Source: Ramazzottius varieornatus
Lineage: Eukaryota; Tardigrada; Eutardigrada; Parachela; Ramazzottiidae
Direction: 5' to 3'
DNA length: 64,000 bases
Assembly: GCA_001949185.1 (NCBI GenBank)
Contig: BDGG01000002.1
Span: forward strand, 2,043,826-2,107,825
Below the pieces are notes generated by a model. It worked only from the letters and a program-made list of their open reading frames with translations. It searched no databases and was not told where the DNA came from. The position numbers and the translations under genes are program-made. Of the stretch, positions 14,958 to 26,313 are shown piece by piece. Within the stretch, counting starts at the first letter, position 1. Every line of letters begins with the position of its first letter.

Positions 14958-17211
14958 CTAGTGCCTGACTGTGCTCGACTTCGCATGCGCATGGTTTTTC
15001 TCGCGAGATTTGTTCCTTGAAAAGGCTGGAGAAACATCGTGTGCTGACGAAGGCACTTTAGGAAGGATCCGTTCCCCAGTGGATATTTTCCGATCCGTGG
15101 AACGACGGCGCGGACTGTACACAGTGGGTAGGTCGTTAGGTCTGTTCAGTATGGCCTCTAGTGGTTGGGAGTACTGATTGAAGTCTTTGACTTCTTGACC
15201 TCCGAAATGTAATTGAATGGTGGGGTTGGCGGGGTGCGGCGAGGGACTGCGCAGCGTCTCTTCGCTATCAAAGGCTTGAATGCTGCCGCTGTAATCGTTG
15301 TTGTTGCGAATGACTTCGCTGTGCAGGCTGGCTCGCCGGTACTCCATCCTCCGTTGTCGCTCGCGACTTTCGGCATCTCCACGTTCCTGCACGACAGCAA
15401 TACTACTGGTCATTCAAACTGGCAAAAGTAGAAAGGATAATCATAAATGAGCGGCTATGTACTTACCGTCTACAGTAAATCTCGAGTTACCGTAATCACA
15501 ATTCAAGGCAAATATTTTTCAATTTCGAAAATCTCAAAAGTCAACCCGAAAACAATCCTCGGTCACATGAGCAAAAGACACTGAAATGATCGACAACACA
15601 TCCGATTTAACTTTGAAGAACCGTCAGATCTTGCAGAAACTGCCACCATGCAAACTTGTTTGGTTAATATTAGTTAAAATTGGATCTTGATTAATATTGG
15701 ATCTTGATTAATATTGGATGAGGTAATGACCCGGTTCAAGTTAAAATCCAGATCGATTGTGCTCTGAAAATTTCCTTATTCGACTTATTACTTACTCGAC
15801 TGGGATTTCAAAAAGCCAGAAAGCGTATCTGTCTTTTTGAATATAACTTTGGCATCGAGAGATAACGACTACGTACAAGAAGAAGCATGGCAGGATGATT
15901 GGGGTACTTACCCGATAACGGGAGGATAACTTGTCATTTGATGCCGCTGACGCGTTGGCAGAATTGGCGCGTGTTGATTTGGAATCGCTGCGGGCTCGAG
16001 AGCGTGATGGATACGACTCCCAGTCCAACTCTAATAATAGACATCATCCCCATCAGATTACAGCTTAACATCACTTGCCATACATAGAGAATCAGGGCTC
16101 ACTCCAAAAGATGGCCTCATAAACATGCGGACGTGGGACCACGTTGAACAATCAAATCACTAAAGGTACCTTGTAAAGGCGATCTTACCGTCGTCGGTAC
16201 TGCTTATTATTGCCTCATCCGACTGCTCGTTATCGGCTTCCGCTTGGTAATAAAGCGATGGATGAGGCGAAAAGGATGAACGTCTGTCACCAACTCTGGA
16301 AAAAATAAAACTTGTTATCATAACCAGGCCAAATGTTTACGCCCAGATAGCTTTTTCCTGAATAATCGAGCTAATGGGGCGTTGTCCTGTGGACAGCCAG
16401 TTCATGCTCGGAGAAAAGTAAAACAAACTCAACCGGAGAACTTTGATCGTAATTCTGTGGCTATTTGAGACCACGAAAAGCTTGCAAAATCCGCATTAAG
16501 AATCTAGTCCTCAACCTAGAACTCATAGACACCTCACTCAAGGTTACTTTTGGCATCCACACTGAGTCCACAAAACCGTTCAGAGGGCGTTCGCCGAGAG
16601 AAGTACGTTCTGCAGTGTAAGAAGCAGAAGCTGTCTTACCTTGACTGTCGGTAGTCCGTCATTTCTGGACTTCTAGATGAGGATAAGGCGGAATTTCGGG
16701 AAGGCGATAAAGCGGGACTTCGAGAAGGCGACCTCTGTTGAGGACTTCGTGGTGAGTTCGAAGGCGAGGTTGAAGACTGTGAATGTGTCGAGTTCCTCCT
16801 GATGTCTTCTTGACTTCTGGACTGGGAAGGATGGTTGACAACTCGATAATCGTTGGGTCGATTCGCTTGCAGATACATTTCCCCAGCATAATCGAAAGAC
16901 TCTCGTCTAGACACATGCAAAAACAAAAAGGGTTTCTAATTCCTTATGTCATTCCTCAATGTCGAATTAACGACTCCTTTTTCCGACGGAAAGACTTCTT
17001 ACCGAAGGCGATTGGCATCACGTCTGGACATGACGGTATTACCCGAATGCAGCCTCAATTGCGAAGGAGGTTCATAGTAGGCATCATGATGGATAAGCGA
17101 ATGGTTGGGGATCGAGGGATCATGGTGGGCGATGCCGGCAGATGTGTACCGGAACTGTGCGCTCATGACTTTCAGAGTTGCCGGAAGAACCTTCCCGTCA
17201 GCATCGGCTGG
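14958..17211 (-). CDS. Ser/Arg-rich, largely disordered protein (3' part of a gene)
   Basis: Five exons with good splice sites can be read: 17211-17003, 16906-16640, 16295-16189, 16030-15912 and 15386-14958. The product is dominated by Ser, Arg and Pro. Exon 16906-16640 encodes runs such as SPSRSPALSPSRNSALSSSR, and exon 16030-15912 encodes SRSRARSDSKSTRANSANAS. The last exon includes YSPRRRSTDRK and ends SSTVRH. The first listed exon includes GKVLPATLKVMSAQFRYTSA. There is no start codon in these exons, so more 5' sequence must lie upstream, possibly including an exon near 18220-18316 that reads ENLTGVDVYVPGGAIG. It could be the cytoplasmic tail of a membrane protein or an RS-domain nuclear protein; I cannot tell which. 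Confidence 0.5.
15678..15722. repeat. Short 17-bp direct repeat
   Basis: The unit ATTGGATCTTGATTAAT is present about 2.5 times in tandem inside an AT-rich intron of the Ser/Arg-rich gene. It looks like a small replication-slippage array. Confidence 0.7.
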
Positions 17212-20200
17212 CTGGGAAGACAACAAAGTCGGCTCATTTAGAGGAAGTAAACGTCGTAACAGTGTTTCCGTAGGCAGTTTAGCATAGGGTGATGTAAGTT
17301 CCAGAGACAAGTCCCACCGGACCCTGTCAAGTTCGTCGCATTGATTTGACTTTTGCTTTCCGTTCAATTTTGACTCGAAGAAAAACGACCATTTATTTTA
17401 CGAGCAGTGGAATAGGGTTGATATGCATATCGATGAGAGAAATATTGGCATGATATGAAGAGTAGTTAGGCTATATAGAAAAACCATACAGTGATGCATG
17501 GCGGAACAAATTGGTAAATAACACGCCATGGCCGCGGGAAAGATTCACAATAACAGCGTATGGCTGGAAGAAACGACACAAGGGATGAGTGTGTGCTTGA
17601 AGTGAACAGTCGGGAAGAGAAGAGAATCGAGCGTTGATGTATGAGGGATTTCTGCAATTCACAGTGCTATATCTTATAGCAACACAGGAGATATCCATCC
17701 GTCGATAAAGTTCTTTTTTAGTGAGAGAGGATGGACGGACGGAAAAAGGGATGAGTGGAGGACACAGTTGCGTTATCTCATGGCAAGACAGCGATCTGTC
17801 AATAAGGTGCTCAAATATTCTCAACAATGGCTTCAAGTACGAAATGAGCTGGAAAGAGGCAAATGTAACGCGACAGTTTTGTCAACTGGGCAATTTCCTC
17901 TTCTTTTCACTGCAATTGAGTATCGCTTCATCATCAGTCGCCCCGTTGCGATCATCGCCAATGAGGAAGAACCAAAAAGCTTTTGTCAGGGAAATCCATT
18001 GCGTAATGAATTGGGGACACAAAGAACCGACTGATGCGCGCAATCGTTCCTTGCTCAAGTTCACCGTGACAAGAGACTATTTTTAGAGAGAAACTTGGAT
18101 AAAGAGATAGAGTTTCGTAATATAAAACTTCGCTGGCGTTCAAGGGCGAATCCCGTGTGGTAGAAATTACCGCGCTTTTGTCGAAGAGAGACTTGAATAC
18201 TAAACAGATTATCGGATAAAGGTCCATCGCATACCATTTACACTACACCGATGGCTCCTCCGGGGACGTAAACGTCCACGCCTGTAAGGTTCTCTTGCAC
18301 TATAGTCCAGAACCCAGCTGGAATTGGCTAATGACGCCTGAAAAGAAATTAGGCCAAACTGAAGGCTAATTTGTCGTTTGAAGAACTCGGGGACGTCTCG
18401 CTTGTCAACAGCTAGTCGGTCGACGATGAGCGTATTCAAAACCCCAAATTGAATTTACCGCCACAGTAGGCTGTGGCACTACGGTGACCTTACGGTCGCT
18501 GCGTTTTTCAAGTTCTGCGTTCCTCGCAAAGAACACTCATTATACTTCACAAAGAATGATTTCATGCTACCCGGAAGTTTTGATGCAAAACCAGATGGTC
18601 TTGTTGCAAGTGTCTCGGCAATAATCGATCATTGCCGAGATCGAAACTTAGGAACAGTAAACCAAGTCGAGGTTTCGATCCGAACACATGACTTTAAGCA
18701 AACATGAATCTGAAACGAGCCGAAGTTTAGGAAGTTCTCGAGCTTTGTGTACGCATTCATGATGCGAATCCCAAGTGCAGCATTAAAAATCACTCAAAAA
18801 ATACGGAGATTATCGACTACAGCTTCCAATGCGGTTTCAGAGTCATCTTCATTACTCTTAAGTGCAAAACCATGTTTGTCGTATTTGCCCCCGTTTTTTA
18901 TCGTTAAGGTTTGGCCCTCTAGTATACGCAGCAATTAAAGTTCGCACTGCCACAAACTCCTTCTCAATCATGAACTTTGGAGTGTACTGTGTGGACCTCT
19001 GAGAGATACTGTAAATGTCGACCAGCAATCCACAGATCGATGTCCCTGGTGTTGATGTTGTAGTGGCTCCTTGTCAGCCCTTGATAACGAGAAAAAGCGT
19101 AGCTGTTGATCACATCGTCACACTGTGCATTGTAAACGGAAGGAAATCGTTTGGACTGAACAAATTACCACCGGAAGGAGCTTTTCCATCCATCCAATCC
19201 AGCTTTCCCGTTGGTCCTCGACCGCCAACGCCTGCGTGGAGAACTCGTACGTAGCGAGGCTGAAGTTTGCAGTGCCGTTATCCGGTGCCGGTGTATTTGT
19301 AGAGTGTCATTGTTACTCGATCACCGTCGATCAGGAAGATGCCAAAAGTGCACACATGGGAACCGATCGATTGGATAAAAATAAAGTTAGCAGGGCCGGA
19401 GGTGTTTCTAAACTCATACTGTATAACAAGGGAATTTGTGTCAAGACTTCCAAACATTTTTCCGAGGGATTACCTGACGTCACGACTTGTCTCGAAAGCC
19501 AAGTCAAAGTTTGGATTTTACGTATCAAACCTACTTCCCCCGAAAACTTTTCTGGGTGTGAAGGCCCATGGGCTTTGAAGAGAGGATATAGCTGCAGATG
19601 ACGCGATCAGGCGCGAGCTGAAAGTCCCTGGAGCACTTGTCACGAGGAGTCAGCATACGTGTGTCGATCGTTCAATGAGAAATTCAAGACACAATATTTA
19701 AATTTTTGCGAAGACTGGCGCCAGGAAAAAGAATCAAGATTCACTGACGCCACATTTATCATACTCTGTTTGGAATTTTGTCCTGCCAATTGGAACCTGT
19801 TGTAAGATAATATGTTGCGAGATTCTGGCCAGTGGTAACCTCCAACAACGATTGTGCCTAAAACTTGATGCACAGAGGAAAATCTGGAACACTGTGCGAG
19901 TCGACGAGGTCTTCGGAAGCTCGGACCCTTCGCGATACTGTTCTGCCGCCAAGTGCCACAGATAGCAAACATCCTAACCTGGCTAGGCCGGGAGAAACTT
20001 TTCCGCAGTGACGTCACAGTATGGAACCATTGAATTCGCTCTTCGTGACCTTCGTTTATCGAAAGTTGCTTCCCTTCCTCGCTCTTTCCTAGTAAGCCGC
20101 AGAGATTTCCCATCGTGACGGGAGATAGACTTACTTTCAATAAGGTAAGAGATTTTATTCGGGACAACTAAACAGAAATTACACAACCAATAAAAAGCAT

Positions 20201-20575
20201 CAAGAGCTTACAGAGCTCCGATATTGAGACGGACTACAAATTAAAGGAATCCCCTCAAAGACACTCTGCACGAAATTAAACTCAATCTGCAAATGAGGTC
20301 CTCTGGGAAAATTCGAAATGTCAAGAAGAGCAAATGGTCAAAGCCTAAACTAAACGCCAACGAAAGAGCCTTTCAAACTACTGAAGAACACTGTGGTTAA
20401 ACTGAAACTCCAAAGGAAAACTTCTTCCTTCCGGGAAAACTACAAACTCTCCATCGCCGTCTCGGGAAAAAGACATTTGTTGCACGCGGTAAAACCAGAA
20501 CATCGGATAGAGAAAGATTAAACTCGAAACTGCCACAATTAAAAAACAGACCAATGGTAAATTCATCTTTTTGTG
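17212..20575. other. Gene-poor stretch, nothing firmly supported
   Basis: About 3.4 kb between the Ser/Arg-rich gene and CPEB. Open frames on both strands are short, overlap each other and lack domains. Near 18220-18316 (-) there is a possible exon, TTAG acceptor followed by IPAGFWTIVQENLTGVDVYV, that could belong to the upstream part of the Ser/Arg-rich gene. The right end contains the CPEB 3' untranslated region. No repeat arms, tRNA or rRNA were found. Confidence 0.4.
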
Positions 20576-22308
20576 TTACTTTCTTTCGACCAATTCTTCC
20601 GGTTCTTCATGGCCGTTTCGTGAAGGACGAACCATGGGGACGTGAGCTTGGTCTTCGCCATGCTGCCAGGTCCAGCATTGCTTGCAGAAGTAGTTGAAGC
20701 AGGTCAGGTTTCGGCAGAAGTACGGCCCGACCGCCATCTTGCACACCGAACACTCGCTTTCTTCCAAGTACGGATCAATCTTGATCTGTCGCGAGAACTT
20801 GGCCGTACGAACCTCCACCGTACCTGCTCGGATGGCTTTCATGTGGCTGACTGGATTGCTGAAGGTGATCCGACCGGAACCGATGGGATACCTGGCCTTG
20901 TCTGAAACCATCCAGTCAACTTAGCAATTCGAGTGAGTGATTAAAATTCAGTTTGATTCCGTTACCTGTGTCGAGCGTAGCTGCGATAACGCTGCCAAAG
21001 AGGTCGTTGAAGATGCGAGCCAGACCTTCAGCGGTGATCATTCCGTGAAGGTTGGCCACAAAAATCTTGTAGAGAGGTTGCTGCAGGTGGAGACCCAGCA
21101 AACCTTGGTTGGTGTAGGCTGCGTCCGCGATCTGCCAAGGAATAACTTGGACAGACTTGACCAGCATGCGCTTGCTGGCCACTTTGTAGAACCAGTTGTG
21201 CTGCTGGTGATGACGGTCGTAGCTGCAGGAACCCAGCAGTTCACGGACTGCTGACTCGTGCTCGAAGATGATGTAGAGATGGCCTGCAAGAAGGAACAAA
21301 CACCAAAAGTTAGCCTAATCACGCGAACCCCCAGAAGCAGTATTGCTGACATCATGGCACCGCATTGATCCAATGTTAACTGGTAACGCCATGGGGAGGT
21401 TTTCTGTTTGAGCAATTTACAAGCATAACACTGATGATCCGCCCTGAATTTTGACGTCACCTCCGCTTCCTGCGGTGTCTTCCAAGATTTTATTCCGCCG
21501 ATTTAGTCTATCTCAGTGTGTGGAGCAAACTCTCCTCTATCTTTCTGTCGTATTTGTTTGAAGATTAAAGTGGACAGGCTGGCGTAAATCCCTTGTGAGT
21601 TGACTGGCTATTTTTCGCCAAAACAAGACTACAATAAAAGGCTACCTTTGGGAAGTCGAGTTCGTTGCTTGTCGTGGATTCCGGGCCATTCCACGCGAAT
21701 GTGCCCGAACATTCCAAAGGCAGTAACCAAGTCGTTCTCTGTGATGTCCCAGGGAACACCTCCAAGGAAGACCTGGGAGAAGAAGCGCGATTAGAGAAGA
21801 ATAACGGTAGGAAAGGCAAGAGAGCTGGCTACCTTGCACGAGAAGGCTGATCGGCTGGCGTTGCGCGGTGGCAGAGTACCACTCCAGACAGCGCTGATTC
21901 CAGAAGCTGCAGCTACCACTTCCGGCCGAGGAGTTCCAGGGGAGGTTCTGGGGCTTCGGTAACCAGGACTGCGGCTGGCTGGCTGGAAGGAAGCGAATGG
22001 TGGGGAACGAAAGGCTGGGGAAGGACGAGACGGGGTAAAGAAGGCATCTCGTTCTGGACGATCAGGAAACTGACTGATGCTCCTGCCTTCTTCGAACATG
22101 GAAACGTTCCTGAACTGATTCAGCATGTCTGGAGACGGCAACGAACAATACGGGTCAAACAAGAGTACTTTCCTGTAATTTGCAACATTATGATCGTACC
22201 ATCAAAGTTATCATCGGAGCGTTCTCTGATGGAATTTAGCGACGTGTTGCAGTTGAAGAAGCGTGTGCTGTCCATCCCTGGACTGAAACGGGGCTGGCCG
22301 TTGTCCAT
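20576..22308 (-). CDS. CPEB1: Cytoplasmic polyadenylation element-binding protein, CPEB1 type
   Basis: CPEB binds U-rich elements in mRNA 3' untranslated regions and controls poly(A) length and translation. Exons 22308-22200, 22128-21833, 21772-21646, 21283-20966 and 20901-20576 join in phase to 391 residues. A Pro/Ser-rich N-terminus of about 135 residues is followed by RRM1 ([19 protein letters not shown], then [13 protein letters not shown]), RRM2 ([20 protein letters not shown], then [12 protein letters not shown]) and the tandem zinc-binding ZZ-like domain ([18 protein letters not shown], then CKQCWTWQH). IDPYLEES before the zinc domain is typical of the CPEB1 (Orb) subgroup. The N-terminus is short for the family and the start codon sits just after a CAG, so an upstream exon may be missing. 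Confidence 0.9.
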
Positions 22309-23931
22309 CCTGCTTGAAACCTAGAACGACAGTGCAAAGACTAATCACCGAGAAAAGCGGGAACCGGAAATGCAAACTTCCAACCAAGGGAAGAGTATTC
22401 CTGTTACCTAAGGCGAGGTAAACTAGAAGAAACGGCTGAATCTGGAAGATCAGACATGAGATCATTTTGTCGTTGTTCTGGCGATCGAACCGCAAACCAA
22501 CAAGCCGCAGGGACCACCCGGAGGCGTGTGCAACAGGTAGGTTTGATTATGATTGGTAAACAAGCGCTCCAGACACCTGTTGATTGGACCGCAAACCTCA
22601 GCCGGTTACGTCATGGCGCAGATGGATAACGAACGGCGCAGACAGGGCTTGCGGTTCGGTATGCAGTCCCTGCCTTCGGCCGGCGAGTCAGCAGAAACAA
22701 TGGGATCACGGTATCTTATCGACATCTTTGATCTCCGAACTTGCTGTTTTCGAATCGTGGTTGGCGTTTGTCTACGCAAAGAGTCTAGACATTCACGGAA
22801 TTCTGATGCTTTCCACGCTTATTGGTAGAAAGGAGAGAGTCGGGAGCATGTCGAAAGGAAAAGCATCCGACTTGCGGGTACTTCGATCCAGAACGCGGAA
22901 GTTTTCTCATCGACAGATCCATCCGACAGCTTAATGGCAGGAAGTTTTGAGCGTAGGCTGCGTAAGAGTTATTGATGAGCGAGAAATCCGAATGAGATCA
23001 CTGAAAGACCATCATGGCGCGTGCACAGAAGATTCGAGGACCTGGAAATGGAGCCAGAGCCTTGATTGCTTGAGTGAATATTCGGTTCCGAGTTCTCTGC
23101 TCGGTCGCGCAGGCCACGCAGTGGTTATCGAGAAACCAAAACTACACCGGAAGTGAAATGTTCCCGTCCCCGAAAGTCTTGCTTCCTGGAAACCTTGCTC
23201 GAAGTTTATGGATTTAGTCTATTAGTAAGAGTCAACACAGGAGAGTACAAAATAAAAGAACGAAAGACAAACAAAATAGGCAACGTACATGACAGTAATC
23301 GTACGACAAAACGCTGAGCTTTCTCATCAGTCAACAGGATTCGTGACTATCCTCAGTCTTTCGAAAATCAGACACCAGACTTTACCCATGAAGTTACAAG
23401 CTGAAGGTACCGTACGATGGAAGAAAAGATCAAGAAATAAGAAGAGACAAAGCAACACAAGCTTGCACACAAAGAGACACTGTTTGCACAGAACGGGTCG
23501 ATATCGATGAGGGAGCGAGAGTCAATGTGTGAATACCAAAATGAGAACATCTGGATGATGTCGTCGAGATGGGATGAAGAGCGGAAAGGCAGGGAGGATA
23601 ACTTCTGCAAAATGCAAACAATCCGTTGATAAAATTAGAGCGCTCAATGGCTGGGGAAACGTTCAAACAACCGCGGGAACATGACGCTTTGCGGTCTTCA
23701 GCACCACATGGCCTACCAAGTGCCGAATCTCAACAGCCATGGGCAAGCCGTCTTTGTAAGTCTAAATGCTACTGCGGCCTGCCATGAACTACTTTTGGTC
23801 GGCCATTTTGTGTTCACCGGAAGTCGCGTTACCAGCAGGAACTGTTCTTTCCTCCTTCGTTTTATTCCCCAGCGCATTTCAATGGACTATTAGACATTCT
23901 ACTGACCTAAAAATAGCACACTACACTGTCA
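22309..23931. other. Intergenic region between CPEB and ARL6IP1
   Basis: About 1.6 kb. It must include the CPEB promoter on the right of that gene and the ARL6IP1 3' untranslated region. Short open frames show no domains. I see no RNA gene or repeat array. Confidence 0.45.
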
Positions 23932-24942
23932 TTACTGCTGTTTCGTGCTCTTGCGGTTGCTGATTTTGGTGTAGAGTTGGTGTCCTTGTCGATGTGCCGC
24001 AGCCCACACGCCTCTGGCTTGCAGACCAGGCGATAGCAGCAGAATGGTCGTCAGGAAGTACATCAGAAAGAAGTTGTTGATGCGGTCAAAGACGATGGCG
24101 GCGGCGATGAAGAGTCCACATAGTCCGATGCTAAAGAAACGAGGAAGAGCTGCCTTGACGCGTCTCATTGCAGCAAACAGTCCACCGAGAGCTGACTGGA
24201 AGTCGTACAGTCGAGCGACCAGGGCATCGTATTGACGTTCGTGTGCATCACTCCTAAAATAAACAATCCACGTAATGTTGCACTTCGAGTATCCATCCAT
24301 GTGCTGGTCGCGAATTCTTCTGCCGAAGTGAAGCGTAAAGAAAGATGTAGAAGGGCCGAGGCTGAAGGTTGGACCAGAATACCAAAACTTGGCGACTTCC
24401 AATCACCTCCGGTCCTGGTACTCTACAGGGTGGTTTGGCCCATCCACCAGGTTTCAAGCCAATTCACATTTTAGTGGATAATAATGGCCATATGGGCCAT
24501 TTTTATATGGCTACTCTTATCACAAATCCAGACTGCAGAGAGAAACTTAGTCAAGAAGATCTTACCAGTGGCTTGTGTCGAGGATGGTGGTGGACAGGAC
24601 AGGAATAACTCCATCAGCGAAGGTGATGACGGTGCCAAGAACGGCCAGTGTGGACAAGACGGACAAATTGAGGTACCAAATCAGCAGGAAGAAGAGCGTG
24701 TTGGCACCGACGATGATGGCCGGGTTGTACGGTTGGTCCCACTGCAAGAAATGAGCGACGGGAAGAGCTAGCGGTCTCCAGCCAGCCATGCTGACTTTGA
24801 AGGCGCGTAGTCGTTCTTCGCGAGCGTCTACATTGCTGCCCAAACCAGTCAGCTCCAGATCGCCTTTCCGTGAATTCTCCAGATCGAAGTTCTCCTTGTA
24901 GACATCCGCCATCTCATGGTCCTCTCGCGCATGAGTCGCCAT
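23932..24942 (-). CDS. ARL6IP1: ADP-ribosylation factor-like 6-interacting protein 1
   Basis: ARL6IP1 is a small ER-membrane-shaping protein with reticulon-like hairpins. Two exons, 24942-24566 and 24253-23932, join in phase (CACTG/G) to 232 residues. The N-terminal half has an amphipathic start and a hydrophobic hairpin (AIIVGANTLFFLLIWYLNL, LAVLGTVITFADGVIPVL), corresponding to the human NxLFFLIIYYLDPSVLS region. The second exon starts SDAHERQYDALVARL, then a second hairpin (FFSIGLCGLFIAAAIVF, FFLMYFLTTILLLSPGL) and a basic tail ending KISNRKSTKQQ. Length is slightly above the human protein (203 residues) because of a longer N-terminus. The start is the ATG before ATHAREDHE. Confidence 0.88.
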
Positions 24943-25542
24943 TACTCCAACCAACAAGACAGGGTAATAGCACAGCTAAAGTCAAAGATCAGGAATGGGA
25001 ACACTTCGAGTTCGAGATCGACTGTTTTGAAGTTAGATTTCTGGATAGATCCCCATTCCCCCCAAAGAACGCAAAGCGACTTTTGATTGGCGTATTGAGG
25101 GCGGAACATTACGTTGGCCGCATTGGCCACATTGGCCGGAGTACCGATCGAGAGGCCCGCCCATCAGAAATCCACAACACAAACAGCTGACCGGCTTCCC
25201 GTCTGATCTGTGTCGTTCCCCCTTCACTGGATGGGGGCGTTCTCCGATCCCTTGAAAGTTGAAACTTCAAAGTTGGAAGCAGGTTACCGGCGGACCGGCG
25301 GTGCACGGGTGATTTATTCAGTGAATTATCCAAACCACGGAACGGCTTCGCAGCCCAACTTTGGAACGGTACTCAGTCGATCAATATTTTTCATATGAAA
25401 ATACCGTTCCGAATGTCGTTCGAACACCAGGATTCTCGTGCATTAGAAGTAGGATTCGCGCACTGATGACAAGATTGCCTCAGTTCCGTGATTTTCGATT
25501 TAGGCTGAATATATCACCCGTCCACCGCTGGTTGGAACGGAA

Positions 25543-25550
25543 CTTACGGA
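25543..25550. repeat. Left target-site duplication of the 598-bp element
   Basis: CTTACGGA, identical to 26149-26156. Confidence 0.8.
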
Positions 25551-26148
25551 TAGTGCTGGCAACGCTACGGTATACCGATATCGTACCGAAATATATCGAA
25601 TCTTTGCGATAAAATATGCGATAGATATCGTATCGAAAATATCGATATGAAGCTCATATCGAATAACGCAATAAAATATTCGAATTGCGCCATATCGATA
25701 TATTTTCGATACATCGGTATTTTACTGAATGGCAAACTCGCCAGTGATATTTCGTTTACGAAAGACCATGGTTGATTTTAAAACCGTGATTTTATCCATG
25801 GTGTACCGAGCACACTCCGCCCATTCGGTTCTGGTGCTAATTCTGTCCAGGTTTCCATGTGTTTAAAGTCTTGGTATAGCCATGTCTTTGCTGCATCCGA
25901 CGCTTTCGATCTTACCAATACTTTATGTGGAAATCGGCTTCTTCAGTTTGTGGGCTTGAACCAGTGGAATTCCGAAAAACTAAAATTCCAGAAATATCGA
26001 TATATCGTTGCGATACGAAACGATACATCGAAAATACGGTATCAGAACAATATCGTATCGAAATTTCAATATCGAAGATCGCAATAAAATATCCGTCGAT
26101 ATTGTATCGAAAAATGTGTCGAATTTTATCGTATTTTTGCCAGTGCTA
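25551..26148. mobile_element. hAT-like non-autonomous element, 598 bp, with ATCGATA-rich interior
   Basis: The ends are TAGTGCTGGCAA at the left and TTGCCAGTGCTA at the right, which are inverted repeats with two mismatches. They are flanked by an exact 8-bp duplication, CTTACGGA, at 25543-25550 and 26149-26156. Both features point to the hAT superfamily. Inside, two subterminal blocks (about 25565-25725 and 25990-26130) consist of degenerate ATATCGATA / TATCGTATCGAAA words on both strands, around a less repetitive 260-bp core. No transposase frame is visible. The element inserted about 160 bp upstream of the ABTB1 start codon. Confidence 0.85.
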
Positions 26149-26156
26149 CTTACGGA
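26149..26156. repeat. Right target-site duplication of the 598-bp element
   Basis: CTTACGGA, identical to 25543-25550. Confidence 0.8.
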
Positions 26157-26313
26157 AGTGAAACGGAATCTGTTTTTTTCGAAGAAAGCTGGATTTTCTT
26201 TCCTTTGGTCGTGAACTTTGGACTGATTTTATTGTATCTTGTAACGTTAGATATTTTGCAGGGGAGCAGGTCGATTATCGAAACCGCGAGACAGTTCAGC
26301 GAAAGCGCGTGGG

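Noticed and set aside
18209-18439. Minus-strand frame MNTLIVDRLAVDKRDVPEFF
   Set aside because: Contains a better acceptor/exon in another frame (IPAGFWTIVQENLTG); neither could be joined securely to the Ser/Arg-rich gene.
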